From Paludibacter sp963678465 (GTDB lineage Bacteria > Bacteroidota > Bacteroidia > Bacteroidales > Paludibacteraceae), in NCBI GenBank assembly GCA_963678465.1, contig OY782858.1, forward strand, positions 3,286,001 through 3,350,000: a DNA stretch of 64,000 nt, read 5' to 3'. This document shows positions 52,789 to 60,213 of this stretch, piece by piece (the first letter of the stretch is position 1; every line of letters begins with the position of its first letter). The translations under genes were made by a program, and so were the position numbers. Under the pieces are notes generated by a model. It worked only from the letters and a program-made list of their open reading frames with translations, ran no database searches and had not been told where the DNA came from.

Positions 52789-52833
52789 CATCTCTTATAT
52801 TCAGAGTTGTTTAATAATTTATCTCAAAAAAAT

Positions 52834-53607
52834 ATGGAGCTTATAGGTTACGTTCTTCTTGGCATAGCGGCAGGTATTTTATCAGGACTTTTTGGTATTG
52901 GTGGAGGTATCGTGTTGGTGCCCTCATTAATAGTATTGTTTGGTTTGGATATTTTGGATGCAAATGCAGTGTCATTAGCGGCCATGTTGTTGCCAGTTGG
53001 GGTTTTAGGAGTTTGGGCGTATTATAAAGCCGGATTGATTAATGTCAGAGAATCTCTTTGGATTGCATTGGGTTTGTTTTTAGGTTCATTTGTAGGGGGT
53101 GAATTTGCAGTAAATATAAGCGAAAGTCTGCTGGCAAAGCTATATGCAGCTATTTTGCTTTATATTGCATTAAGCTATTTCGATATTTTTTCTTATTTCA
53201 AAAAGAAAAAAGAGCCTAAGCCCATTGCCAGCATTGAAACTAAAAAACCTGTTTGGGCATTTATTCTGGTAGGTGTAGGTGCCGGAATTTTCGCCGGATT
53301 GTTCGGTAAGGGCGGTGGAATTGTGATAGTTCCACTGCTGATTGGCATATTTCATTACGACCCCAAAGCGGCTGCGGCCACTTCGCTGGCAGCTCTGCAA
53401 TTGCCTGTCGGTCTGCCGAGTGTGCTTATCTATGCCAACGAAGGTCACTTAAATATATTGTTTGCAGGGCTTATTGCTTTAGGAATTTTAGGAGGAGCCT
53501 TTTTGGGCTCAAAGTTGGGAGTGCGATTGCCATCGGCGCTGTTCAAAAAAGTGTATGCACTGTTTTTAATGGCAGTGGCGGTGTTTATGGTTTATAAATA
53601 CATATAA
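52834..53607 (+). CDS. TauE/SafE-family membrane transporter
   Basis: 257 residues with about eight membrane helices in two repeats, each opening with the family motif: GILSGLFGIGGGIVLVP (first half) and GIFAGLFGKGGGIVIVP (second half). Known members export sulfite, sulfoacetate or related anions; here the substrate is open. Start at ATG 52834 (the longer frame uses TTG). It follows the alpha-2-macroglobulin gene by 45 bp and may be on the same message. The sulfur-related cluster begins 1.7 kb further on, which is suggestive but not proof of a link. Confidence 0.9.
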   Translation: MELIGYVLLGIAAGILSGLFGIGGGIVLVPSLIVLFGLDILDANAVSLAAMLLPVGVLGVWAYYKAGLINVRESLWIALGLFLGSFVGGEFAVNISESLLAKLYAAILLYIALSYFDIFSYFKKKKEPKPIASIETKKPVWAFILVGVGAGIFAGLFGKGGGIVIVPLLIGIFHYDPKAAAATSLAALQLPVGLPSVLIYANEGHLNILFAGLIALGILGGAFLGSKLGVRLPSALFKKVYALFLMAVAVFMVYKYI

Positions 53608-53608
53608 T

Positions 53609-53639
53609 AAAAAGACGGCGAATTTTTCGCCGTCTTTTT
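53609..53639. terminator. Two-way terminator
   Basis: A 14-bp perfect stem (53609-53622 with 53626-53639) with A and T runs on its two sides, between the convergent TauE/SafE and tcdA genes. Confidence 0.92.
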
Positions 53640-54438
53640 ATTCTTCTTTTTCTATCGCCTGCACCACCAATCCTGCTATCGTCATTCCGAACATAGCTGG
53701 CATATACGAAGTTGTTCCGTTGATTTTGGCTTTCAGGCTGCACCATTCATGATCTACTAAGTCGGGGTCGCCGGGGCCATGGAGCGATTTTGGACACATG
53801 CATTTGTCGGTTCCGCACGATTCATTTTCACCTTTGTTTTCCAGTAGCTCATCGCTGTACACACACATAAACTTTTTGCTTACTCCACCCGATTTTTTTA
53901 TTCTGCTGCGCAATGCAGCTCCCAGCGGACAGCCCTGTACTTTCCAGAATTCAGCTACTTTGATACGTGTTGGATCCATTTTAAGCGCAGCTCCCATCGA
54001 CGAAAACAATGTTGCACTTGTTTTTGCGGCAGTTTGAAGTAAATGTACTTTGTTGGATAAACTATCAATACCATCGATAATAAAATCGTAGCTATCAAGT
54101 TCAAATGATTCGGAGGTTTCCGGACTATATATCTTTTGTAAAGCCACAATGTCGGCTTTCGGATTTATTTCGAGCAAACGCTCGCGAAGCACATCCGTTT
54201 TTACTTTCCCAACCGTTTTGGCGGTGGCCATCAGCTGGCGGTTGATGTTGGTGATGCAAACCCTGTCCGAATCTACTATTGTTAAATGCCCAATCCCCGA
54301 TCGGACTAAGCTTTCGGCACACCAGCTGCCAACTCCTCCAATACCAAAAATAATGACGCGTTTTTCCGATGCTTTTTCAATAAAGCTTTTTCCCAGTAGC
54401 AGTTGTGTCCGCTGAAATATACCTTTTTCTATTCCCAT
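53638..54438 (-). CDS. tcdA: tRNA threonylcarbamoyladenosine dehydratase
   Basis: E1-like ThiF/MoeB-family enzyme that cyclises t6A37 to ct6A in tRNA. Seen: the nucleotide-binding VIIFGIGGVGSWCAESLVRSG, the DSDRVCITNINRQLMA segment, the D-rich FIDGIDSLSNKV, and the TcdA-type C-terminal region with GTTSYMPAMFGMTIAG. Start at ATG 54438 (266 residues); the first nine codons of the longer frame are made of a short ATTATGAATT repeat. Confidence 0.92.
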   Translation of the reverse strand: MGIEKGIFQRTQLLLGKSFIEKASEKRVIIFGIGGVGSWCAESLVRSGIGHLTIVDSDRVCITNINRQLMATAKTVGKVKTDVLRERLLEINPKADIVALQKIYSPETSESFELDSYDFIIDGIDSLSNKVHLLQTAAKTSATLFSSMGAALKMDPTRIKVAEFWKVQGCPLGAALRSRIKKSGGVSKKFMCVYSDELLENKGENESCGTDKCMCPKSLHGPGDPDLVDHEWCSLKAKINGTTSYMPAMFGMTIAGLVVQAIEKEE

Positions 54439-54528
54439 TCTATCAATTGATAATTCATAATTCATCGATCAAAATACAGATAATAAACGGTATTAATTTT
54501 GAATTATGAATTGAGCATTATGAATTAT

Positions 54529-55206
54529 TTATCCGTTTTGACTAATTAATTTTAGTGATTTCTTGTTCACTATTTCTATTTGTTTTCCTTTAATTTTTAT
54601 TATTTCATCTTTATCAAACTCAGTGAGAACACGGCTTACACTCTCGCGGCTTGTGTCCACCAGGTTAGCCAGTTCGGCTTGCGTAAGAGGGATTGTGAAT
54701 GTGTCGGACATAAAAATTTTATCCGAGAATTCTAACAATGCGTCCGCCATATTTCCCCGTATTTGCTTTTGGGTTCGGTTGGCACATCGGTGAAACGATT
54801 CAAGCTCGTTCTGACAAAGTTCGATGATAATATCATTCGAAAATTCCCGGTTTTCGTTTAGTATGTTTTGAAATACATGTACATCGATAAAACAAACTTC
54901 GGCATCCGAAACGGCTGTTACCGAGTACTGATTTATCTTATCGCCAAATGTTGTGGGCAGACCAAGATAAGTCGGGGCTTTCACCACACGTACTATTTGC
55001 TCGTGATACGGACCTGCTAAATGAATTTTTGCTAATCCTGTTCGCAGAAAAACGACATTGGTAGAATACATTCCCTGTTTAATGATGGAATCTCCTCTTT
55101 TAAACTTTAGCACAAGATGATTGGCCGAGAGCTGCTCAAAACTTGTTTCACATAACGTTGCCGCCGCCTTGGAGTTGAACGGACATTCTTTACAATTGCT
55201 TTCCAT
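54529..55206 (-). CDS. Crp/Fnr-family regulator
   Basis: 225 residues. Seen: N-terminal cysteines C5, C8 and C19 (NCKECPFNSK...LC), a cyclic-nucleotide-binding-like beta barrel (about 20-130) with one more Cys in EVCFIDVHVF, a dimer helix, and a Crp-type winged helix with PLTQAELANLVDTSRESVSRVL as recognition region. The Cys pattern could hold an Fe-S cluster, as in Fnr, though spacing differs. It is divergent from the DsrE2-Tus-Hdr cluster. A perfect Crp/Fnr-type site overlaps its own -33 element, so autorepression is likely, and control of the cluster is the obvious hypothesis. Start at ATG 55206, since the longer frame runs over the -7 box. Confidence 0.92.
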   Translation of the reverse strand: MESNCKECPFNSKAAATLCETSFEQLSANHLVLKFKRGDSIIKQGMYSTNVVFLRTGLAKIHLAGPYHEQIVRVVKAPTYLGLPTTFGDKINQYSVTAVSDAEVCFIDVHVFQNILNENREFSNDIIIELCQNELESFHRCANRTQKQIRGNMADALLEFSDKIFMSDTFTIPLTQAELANLVDTSRESVSRVLTEFDKDEIIKIKGKQIEIVNKKSLKLISQNG

Positions 55207-55234
55207 AAAATATTGATTTAAGCAAATAACGATG

Positions 55235-55265
55235 CAAAGATAAACAATGTGACGTAAATCACAAA
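55235..55265 (-). promoter_or_regulatory. Promoter of the Crp/Fnr gene
   Basis: TTTG (55265-55262), 19 bp, TATCTTTG (55242-55235) on the minus strand: full consensus, 29 bp before ATG 55206. Confidence 0.85.
55248..55263. promoter_or_regulatory. Crp/Fnr-type operator
   Basis: TGTGACGTAAATCACA: perfect TGTGA/TCACA arms with 6-bp spacing. It overlaps the -33 element of the regulator gene and is centred about 62 bp upstream of the -7 element of the divergent DsrE2 gene, so it could repress one side and activate the other. Confidence 0.75.
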
Positions 55266-55293
55266 ATAATGTATTCATCTACACTCACAATTC

Positions 55294-55325
55294 TTGAATT
55301 AATGTATTTTTCTTCAATACATTTG
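55294..55325 (+). promoter_or_regulatory. Promoter of the DsrE2-Tus-Hdr cluster
   Basis: TTG (55294-55296), 21 bp, TACATTTG (55318-55325). The -7 is perfect, but the spacing is long and only TTG matches at -33, as expected of a promoter that needs an activator. ATG of the first gene at 55363. Confidence 0.6.
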
Positions 55326-55362
55326 CAGAAATAATTCTTTAATCAATAAAATCTATTGTAAA

Positions 55363-55929
55363 ATGGAAAACTCAAAAGAAATAAGCATTGAACAATTGCA
55401 GGCACAAATCACTGAATTGCAGTCAAAAATAGAAAGCCTTGAAAACTCACGCAAGGATCAACTTTCGATAGCTGTAGTTTCCGGTGATCTTGATAAAATA
55501 TTGGCTGCTTTTGTGATTTCTATTGCTGCAGCGGCTATGGATACACAGGTGAAGCTATTTTTCTCTTTTTGGTCGCTATCAGCACTGCGCGATCCTAAAA
55601 AAGCACCTAAAGGAAAAGACCTTATCTCCAAAATGTTTGGAATGATGCTTCCAAAAGGAACGGGCAAACTCAAGCTCTCTAACATGAATATGGCTGGTAT
55701 GGGGCCAAAAATGATTTCGTATCTCATGAAAAAACAAAACGTTATGTCGCTCGAAACCATGTTGAAAGAGGCCGGCGAATTGGGTATAGAAATCGTAATT
55801 TGTGAGATGTCGATGGGCTTGATGGGCTTCAAAAAAGAAGAATTTATCGATTATCCAAATTTGAGCTATGCCGGAGCTGCAACATTTGTAGCCGATGCAG
55901 GTGAAAGCTCGATACAGTTATTTATTTAG
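55363..55929 (+). CDS. DsrE/DsrF/DrsH-like (DsrE2-type) sulfur carrier
   Basis: 188 residues: a short N-terminal coiled coil (about 7-30, IEQLQAQITELQSKIESLE), then the DsrE-like fold opening with LSIAVVSGDLDKILAAFVIS and a Met-rich middle (about 90-125). Cys147 in VICEMSMGLMG is the only clear candidate for a persulfide-carrying residue. DsrE2-type proteins pass sulfane sulfur and are often encoded with TusA, as here (77-bp gap). First gene of the cluster, divergent from the Crp/Fnr regulator. Confidence 0.88.
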   Translation: MENSKEISIEQLQAQITELQSKIESLENSRKDQLSIAVVSGDLDKILAAFVISIAAAAMDTQVKLFFSFWSLSALRDPKKAPKGKDLISKMFGMMLPKGTGKLKLSNMNMAGMGPKMISYLMKKQNVMSLETMLKEAGELGIEIVICEMSMGLMGFKKEEFIDYPNLSYAGAATFVADAGESSIQLFI

Positions 55930-56006
55930 AACAAAGAACAAAAGACTTTCTCAACACAATTTACAGTTATACAATTAATCAGTTCAACAATTAAACAACA
56001 AATATT

Positions 56007-56258
56007 ATGACAGCAGAAGAATTAAAATCAGTAGATGTAGCAAAATCAGTAGATGCACGCGGAACAGCATGTCCGGGACCACTTTTGGAAGCAAAAAAAG
56101 CAATTGGTACTATCAAAGCCGGTGATGTAATGGAAATCCTTTCGTCGGACGAAGGAACAAAGCAAGACATCCCCAAATGGTGTGGCAAACAAGGTCATGA
56201 ATACCTGGGATTTGCAGAAGAAAACGGCTACTTCAAAGTGTACATGAAGAAAAAATAA
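56007..56258 (+). CDS. tusA: TusA-family sulfur carrier
   Basis: 83 residues, TusA fold with the CPxP motif ARGTACPGPLLEAKK (Cys22 as the persulfide site), the strand-turn GDVMEILSSDEGTKQDI, and a second Cys in PKWCGKQGHEYLG. TusA proteins receive sulfur from desulfurases or rhodaneses and hand it on to DsrE-type or Hdr-type partners. It sits between the DsrE2 and MvhD-like genes, with an intercistronic hairpin after it. Confidence 0.93.
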   Translation: MTAEELKSVDVAKSVDARGTACPGPLLEAKKAIGTIKAGDVMEILSSDEGTKQDIPKWCGKQGHEYLGFAEENGYFKVYMKKK

Positions 56259-56273
56259 GGATTCTTACTATTG

Positions 56274-56325
56274 AACCACAATAGAAATAACAGTTAAAGA
56301 AATGTCTATTGTTTCTATTGTGGTT
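56274..56325 (+). other. Intercistronic hairpin after tusA
   Basis: A perfect 14-bp stem (56274-56287 with 56312-56325) around a 24-nt loop, with no T run. It separates the sulfur-carrier genes from the redox genes of the same strand, and could mark mRNA processing, stabilise the upstream part or cause partial termination. Confidence 0.7.
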
Positions 56326-56350
56326 TATTTTCAACATTTAATCGACCATC

Positions 56351-56758
56351 ATGGCAGAACTGAACAAAAAAAGTGCGAAAATACTGGTATTTTCCACCGA
56401 AAAAATATCCGATCCGGCAATTGACATGGCCGGTTTGCTCAAAATGCATTACCCGCCGACTGTGTACACGATTAGTATTCCCTGTTCAAGTGGAATAAAA
56501 CCCAGCTGGATACTGTATGCCTACGAAAAAGGCTTCGATGGTGTATTCATTGCAGCCGATGGTAGCGACTGTGTCTTTGGAGAATCATGTACTGAAAAAA
56601 CCGGACACCTTGTAGGGAAAACACACAACTTGATGAAAGAAAATGGCATTGAACCTGCACGTTTGCGCATGGCTGCTATCTGTTCGGTTTGTAGCGAATC
56701 ATTTGTAAAGCAAATGCGTAACTTCAACGAATACTTACTTAAAACACTTCATGCTTGA
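56351..56758 (+). CDS. MvhD-like hydrogenase/heterodisulfide reductase delta subunit
   Basis: 135 residues of the MvhD/FlpD family, a [2Fe-2S] protein that passes electrons to HdrA. Seen: cysteines C45, C74, C80, C111 and C114 in IPCSSGIKPSWI, DGSDCVFGESC and AAICSVC, matching the family ligands. In the Qmo complex this module is fused to the end of QmoB; here it is a separate gene placed before the first HdrA (4-bp overlap). No hydrogenase large subunit is nearby. Confidence 0.92.
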   Translation: MAELNKKSAKILVFSTEKISDPAIDMAGLLKMHYPPTVYTISIPCSSGIKPSWILYAYEKGFDGVFIAADGSDCVFGESCTEKTGHLVGKTHNLMKENGIEPARLRMAAICSVCSESFVKQMRNFNEYLLKTLHA

Positions 56759-58059
56759 TGGAAAATCCGATTAAAAATATAACCTACGATGCACTGGTAG
56801 TTGGTGCCGGTATTGCCGGTGGTGAGGCAGCATTGAATCTGGCTAACACAGGTTTCAAAGTGCTGTTGGTGGACAAAGAGCTTTCGGTAGGTGGCAAAAT
56901 GATTATGCTTAGTAAGGTATTTCCTACTCTCGATTGCTCAGCTTGTATCACTACTCCAAAGGTTTCTGAAATATCGCGTCACCCGAACATTACCATTTTT
57001 ACCGGAAGCGAAGTAGGCGAGATAAAAAAAATAAGCGACAATGAATTTACAGCCAAAGTAACCAAACATCCCCGTTATGTTCGGGTAGAAGATTGCACGG
57101 CTTGTCAGCTTTGCGAAAAAGCCTGTCCGGTAAATGTGCGCGACCAATACCAGTTTGGCCTAATTGGACGTAAGGCAGCTTTTATTCCGTTCAGTATTTG
57201 TAGTCCCAAGGCTGCTGCTATTGACATTGACAACTGTACCTTATGTGGAGCTTGCGAAAAAGCTTGTCCTACCAATTGTATTGATTTTACCCAAGAAGTT
57301 GAAGTGTTGGATTTGCATGTAAAAACAGTAGTTATTGCTACCGGTTTTGATATGTTCGACGCTAAGAAAATGCCCCGTTATGGTTACGGACAATATAAAA
57401 ATGTAATTACAGCTTTGCAAATGGAACGTGAATTGGCTCCAACCCGTCCGTTCAATACCATTCTCCGCCCCGGAGATGGGAAAGTGCCCGATAAAATTGC
57501 GTATGTACTCTGTGTTGGTTCGCGCGATGCCTCAGTTGGAAATCCTATCTGCTCGCAAATTTGTTGTATGTATTCCATTAAACAGGCTCAACTGCTGATG
57601 GGTGCTTTGCCTATGGCTGACGTGACGATTTATTACATCAATATTCGTTCGTTTGGTAAAGGATTCGAGGAATTCTATCAACAAGCCAAAGGTATGGGTG
57701 TGAACTTTGTGAAGGGGAAAATAGGACGAATCAGTGAGAAAGAAGGTGGAAATCTTATTCTTCGTTACGAAGACATCAACGAAGGAAAATTGCAGGAAGC
57801 CGAACATGACATGGTTATCTTATCGACCGGCGTATTGCCCAATAAAGGCATCGACAAATTCTTCGTAAATGAAACGCTAGCACTCGATCCGTTTAGTTTT
57901 GTGGGACAAAGTGATATGCTTGCCAGTCCGGCAAAAACAAGTATCGAAGGCGTTTTCGTGGCCGGTACTGCCACCGGACCTATGGATATTCCTGATTCAA
58001 TACTTTCGGCCGGAGCTGCTTCGTCGGAAGCGATTAGCTATTTAATTCAACACTCTTAA
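56755..58059 (+). CDS. HdrA-like FAD/Fe-S protein (QmoA-like)
   Basis: 434 residues. Seen: FAD-binding GAGIAGG (17-23), the HdrA Cys pair C61/C64 in TLDCSACITTPK, two ferredoxin-type [4Fe-4S] sites (C114/117/120/124 and C161/164/167/171), and the second nucleotide-binding region ending in GVFVAGTATGPMDIPDSILSAG. The length is close to QmoA and much shorter than full HdrA. It overlaps the MvhD-like gene by 4 bp, and a second HdrA-like gene follows 15 bp later. Expected to pass electrons between the MvhD-like protein, the second HdrA and the membrane subunit. Confidence 0.92.
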   Translation: MMENPIKNITYDALVVGAGIAGGEAALNLANTGFKVLLVDKELSVGGKMIMLSKVFPTLDCSACITTPKVSEISRHPNITIFTGSEVGEIKKISDNEFTAKVTKHPRYVRVEDCTACQLCEKACPVNVRDQYQFGLIGRKAAFIPFSICSPKAAAIDIDNCTLCGACEKACPTNCIDFTQEVEVLDLHVKTVVIATGFDMFDAKKMPRYGYGQYKNVITALQMERELAPTRPFNTILRPGDGKVPDKIAYVLCVGSRDASVGNPICSQICCMYSIKQAQLLMGALPMADVTIYYINIRSFGKGFEEFYQQAKGMGVNFVKGKIGRISEKEGGNLILRYEDINEGKLQEAEHDMVILSTGVLPNKGIDKFFVNETLALDPFSFVGQSDMLASPAKTSIEGVFVAGTATGPMDIPDSILSAGAASSEAISYLIQHS

Positions 58060-58074
58060 AATACGAGACAAATC

Positions 58075-59790
58075 ATGGAAAAAAAACCAAAGAAAATAGG
58101 AGTTTATATTTGCCATTGCGGTGGTAATATATCCGATTATGTCGATGTTGAAAAAGTCCGCCAGTCGGTTGAGGGTGAAGATATTGTTTTTATTGCCAAA
58201 ACAACCATGTTTGCGTGCTCAGACGCTAATCAGCGCGATATGGTTGAAGATATTAAAGCTAATGATCTCGATGGAGTGATTGTAGCTTCTTGCTCACCCA
58301 AACTTCATCAGTTGACTTTTCGCAATGTGTCCATTCGTGCCGATTTGAACAAATACACCTATGTTCATGCTAATATTCGCGAACAAGCTTCGTGGGCACA
58401 TTCCGACAATAAAGTGGGTGCTACCGAAAAGGCAATTCATTTGGTTCAGGCAGCTATAGCAAAAGCTCGTTATGCCGAAGCGCTGGAAACAAACAAGATA
58501 AAAGCTAAAAAGGCAGTTGCTGTGATTGGTGCAGGTGTAGCCGGAATAAAAGCCGCAATCGCTTTGGCCGAAAAAGACACTGAGGTTATTCTGATTGAAA
58601 AAGCACCCGAAGTGGGTGGACGCGTAGCTCAGTGGGGCTCACTGTTTTCAACAGACGAAACAGGGAGAGACATGATGAAACGTCTTTCTTCTGAATTGTC
58701 AAAACACCAGAATATCACACTCATGACCAATACCGAGGTGATTGAGAACAAAGGAAGTGTCGGAAATATCTCGCTAAAAGTTCGGACTTTAAACGACACA
58801 GTGACTGAATTAAATGTAGGCTCGGTACTTATGGCTACCGGTTTCGACTTTTACACACCTGCCGAAGGAGAATTTGGATACGCCACTTCGGACAAAGTGA
58901 TTACCTTGCCGGAGTTCAAACAAATGATTGATACGCAATCGGGCAAACTAACGCACAAAGGCAAAGAAGTCAGAAATATTGCTTATATCTATTGTGTAGG
59001 TAGCCGTCAGACAGAAGGTGAGAACACCTACTGCTCCCGCAATTGCTGTACTTCTACCATTCATGCTGCTGTTACTGCCAAGCAAAAATTTGTCGATATC
59101 AACAATTATCATTTCAATCGTGGTTTGCGTACCTATGGAAAGCAAGAAATTTTGTATGCCGATTCATTACGTTCGGGAGATATTTACCTGCAATCGTACG
59201 AAGATGGATTGCCAACCGTAATTACTGAAGGCAAGAAGACTATTGTAAAGATCAATGATATTTTGACTAATGGTCGCGAGATAGAGGTAGAAGCCGATTT
59301 AGTAGTATTGGTAACCGGTATGGTTCCCCGTAGCGACAATAATACCATTGGAAGTTTATTCAAACTGCCGAAAGGACGTGATAAGTTTTTCAACGAAGTG
59401 CATATGAAACTGCGTCCTGTAGAAACGGTTATCGACGGTATTACAATTGCCGGTACTTGTCAGGGTCCCAAGAACATTGCTGAGTCAGTCAATTCTGCAC
59501 TTTCGGCAGCAACAAAATCTTATTCAATTCTAAGTAAAGGAGAATTGGAAACCGATCCTTTGGTGGCGACTATTGATCCTGAGAAATGTACCTGGTGCGG
59601 TGCTTGCGAGGCAGCTTGTCCGTTTGATGCCATTCTGAAGGTAGAGAAAGATGGTAAAACAATCGCTGAAATCAACAATACGGTTTGTAAAGGTTGTGGT
59701 ATGTGTGCTCCGGTTTGCGATCCCGATGCCGTGAATCTGATTGCCTGCTCGAGCAAGGAAATAATGAGTATGATTGATGCGCTGGTTTAA
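58075..59790 (+). CDS. HdrA-like FAD/Fe-S protein (QmoB-like)
   Basis: 571 residues. Seen: the HdrA N-terminal domain (GVYICHCGGNISDYVD with C13 and C15; C48 in FACSDANQ; IVASCSPKLHQLTFR), FAD-binding GAGVAG (152-157), and a C-terminal double ferredoxin (C505/508/511/515 and C538/541/544/548). Together with the separate MvhD-like gene it has all the parts of QmoB. Whether the FAD can bifurcate electrons is not visible. Second flavoprotein of the cluster, 15 bp after the first; a REPIN-like pair begins 4 bp past its stop. Confidence 0.92.
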   Translation: MEKKPKKIGVYICHCGGNISDYVDVEKVRQSVEGEDIVFIAKTTMFACSDANQRDMVEDIKANDLDGVIVASCSPKLHQLTFRNVSIRADLNKYTYVHANIREQASWAHSDNKVGATEKAIHLVQAAIAKARYAEALETNKIKAKKAVAVIGAGVAGIKAAIALAEKDTEVILIEKAPEVGGRVAQWGSLFSTDETGRDMMKRLSSELSKHQNITLMTNTEVIENKGSVGNISLKVRTLNDTVTELNVGSVLMATGFDFYTPAEGEFGYATSDKVITLPEFKQMIDTQSGKLTHKGKEVRNIAYIYCVGSRQTEGENTYCSRNCCTSTIHAAVTAKQKFVDINNYHFNRGLRTYGKQEILYADSLRSGDIYLQSYEDGLPTVITEGKKTIVKINDILTNGREIEVEADLVVLVTGMVPRSDNNTIGSLFKLPKGRDKFFNEVHMKLRPVETVIDGITIAGTCQGPKNIAESVNSALSAATKSYSILSKGELETDPLVATIDPEKCTWCGACEAACPFDAILKVEKDGKTIAEINNTVCKGCGMCAPVCDPDAVNLIACSSKEIMSMIDALV

Positions 59791-59793
59791 TAC

Positions 59794-59934
59794 TACCCCT
59801 AAAAACCCCCAACCCCTAAAGGGGAGAAAGAAATATTACCTTTGATAATTACAAAGTATTTTTATATGAAAGAAATAGATAAAGACATACAAGACAATAC
59901 TAACTCCAACTCCCCTTTAGGGGTTGGGGGTAAA
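59794..59934. repeat. REPIN-like inverted repeat pair C
   Basis: Left copy 59794-59825 and right copy 59908-59934; a 21-bp core (59805-59825 with 59910-59930) is a perfect inverted repeat around an 84-bp spacer. The right copy is in frame in the winged-helix gene. Same family as pairs A and B. Confidence 0.88.
59837..59844 (+). promoter_or_regulatory. -7-like element inside repeat pair C
   Basis: TACCTTTG, 22 bp before ATG 59866, in the spacer of the repeat pair. No -33 TTG. It could give the last two genes an extra start. Confidence 0.35.
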
Positions 59935-60213
59935 CTAGGAGCCGGGGGTTCAACAGCAAAATACCTGCGCGAGAAACTGGGAGGAATCCCTGAGCAGGCC
60001 AAAGAAAATCTGAAAGCATTCAATGCTATCAAAAAACAAATACTTGAAGCGTTAAAAGATGAAGATTTGACAATCAAACAACTCACCGAAAAGCTCAATA
60101 TGCCTTCGGATGAAGTGGTTTATTATCTGATGTCGCTCGTGAAATACGGTTTCGTAAAAACCGGTGAAGTAGATGATATGGACGAGTATTACACGTATAA
60201 ATTGAACAAATAA
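59866..60213 (+). CDS. Winged-helix protein of the Hdr cluster
   Basis: 115 residues from ATG 59866. The first 35 are low-complexity; SPLGVGGKLGAGG (about 15-27) is encoded by the right copy of repeat pair C and its G-rich tail. From about residue 45 there is a compact winged helix-turn-helix: NAIKKQILEALKDEDLTIKQLTEKLNMPSDEVVYYLMSLVKYGFVK. No Fe-S or catalytic motif. It lies between the second HdrA and the membrane subunit (its stop shares one base with the next ATG). Possibly a regulator or an assembly factor; role not recognised. Confidence 0.8.
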   Translation: MKEIDKDIQDNTNSNSPLGVGGKLGAGGSTAKYLREKLGGIPEQAKENLKAFNAIKKQILEALKDEDLTIKQLTEKLNMPSDEVVYYLMSLVKYGFVKTGEVDDMDEYYTYKLNK

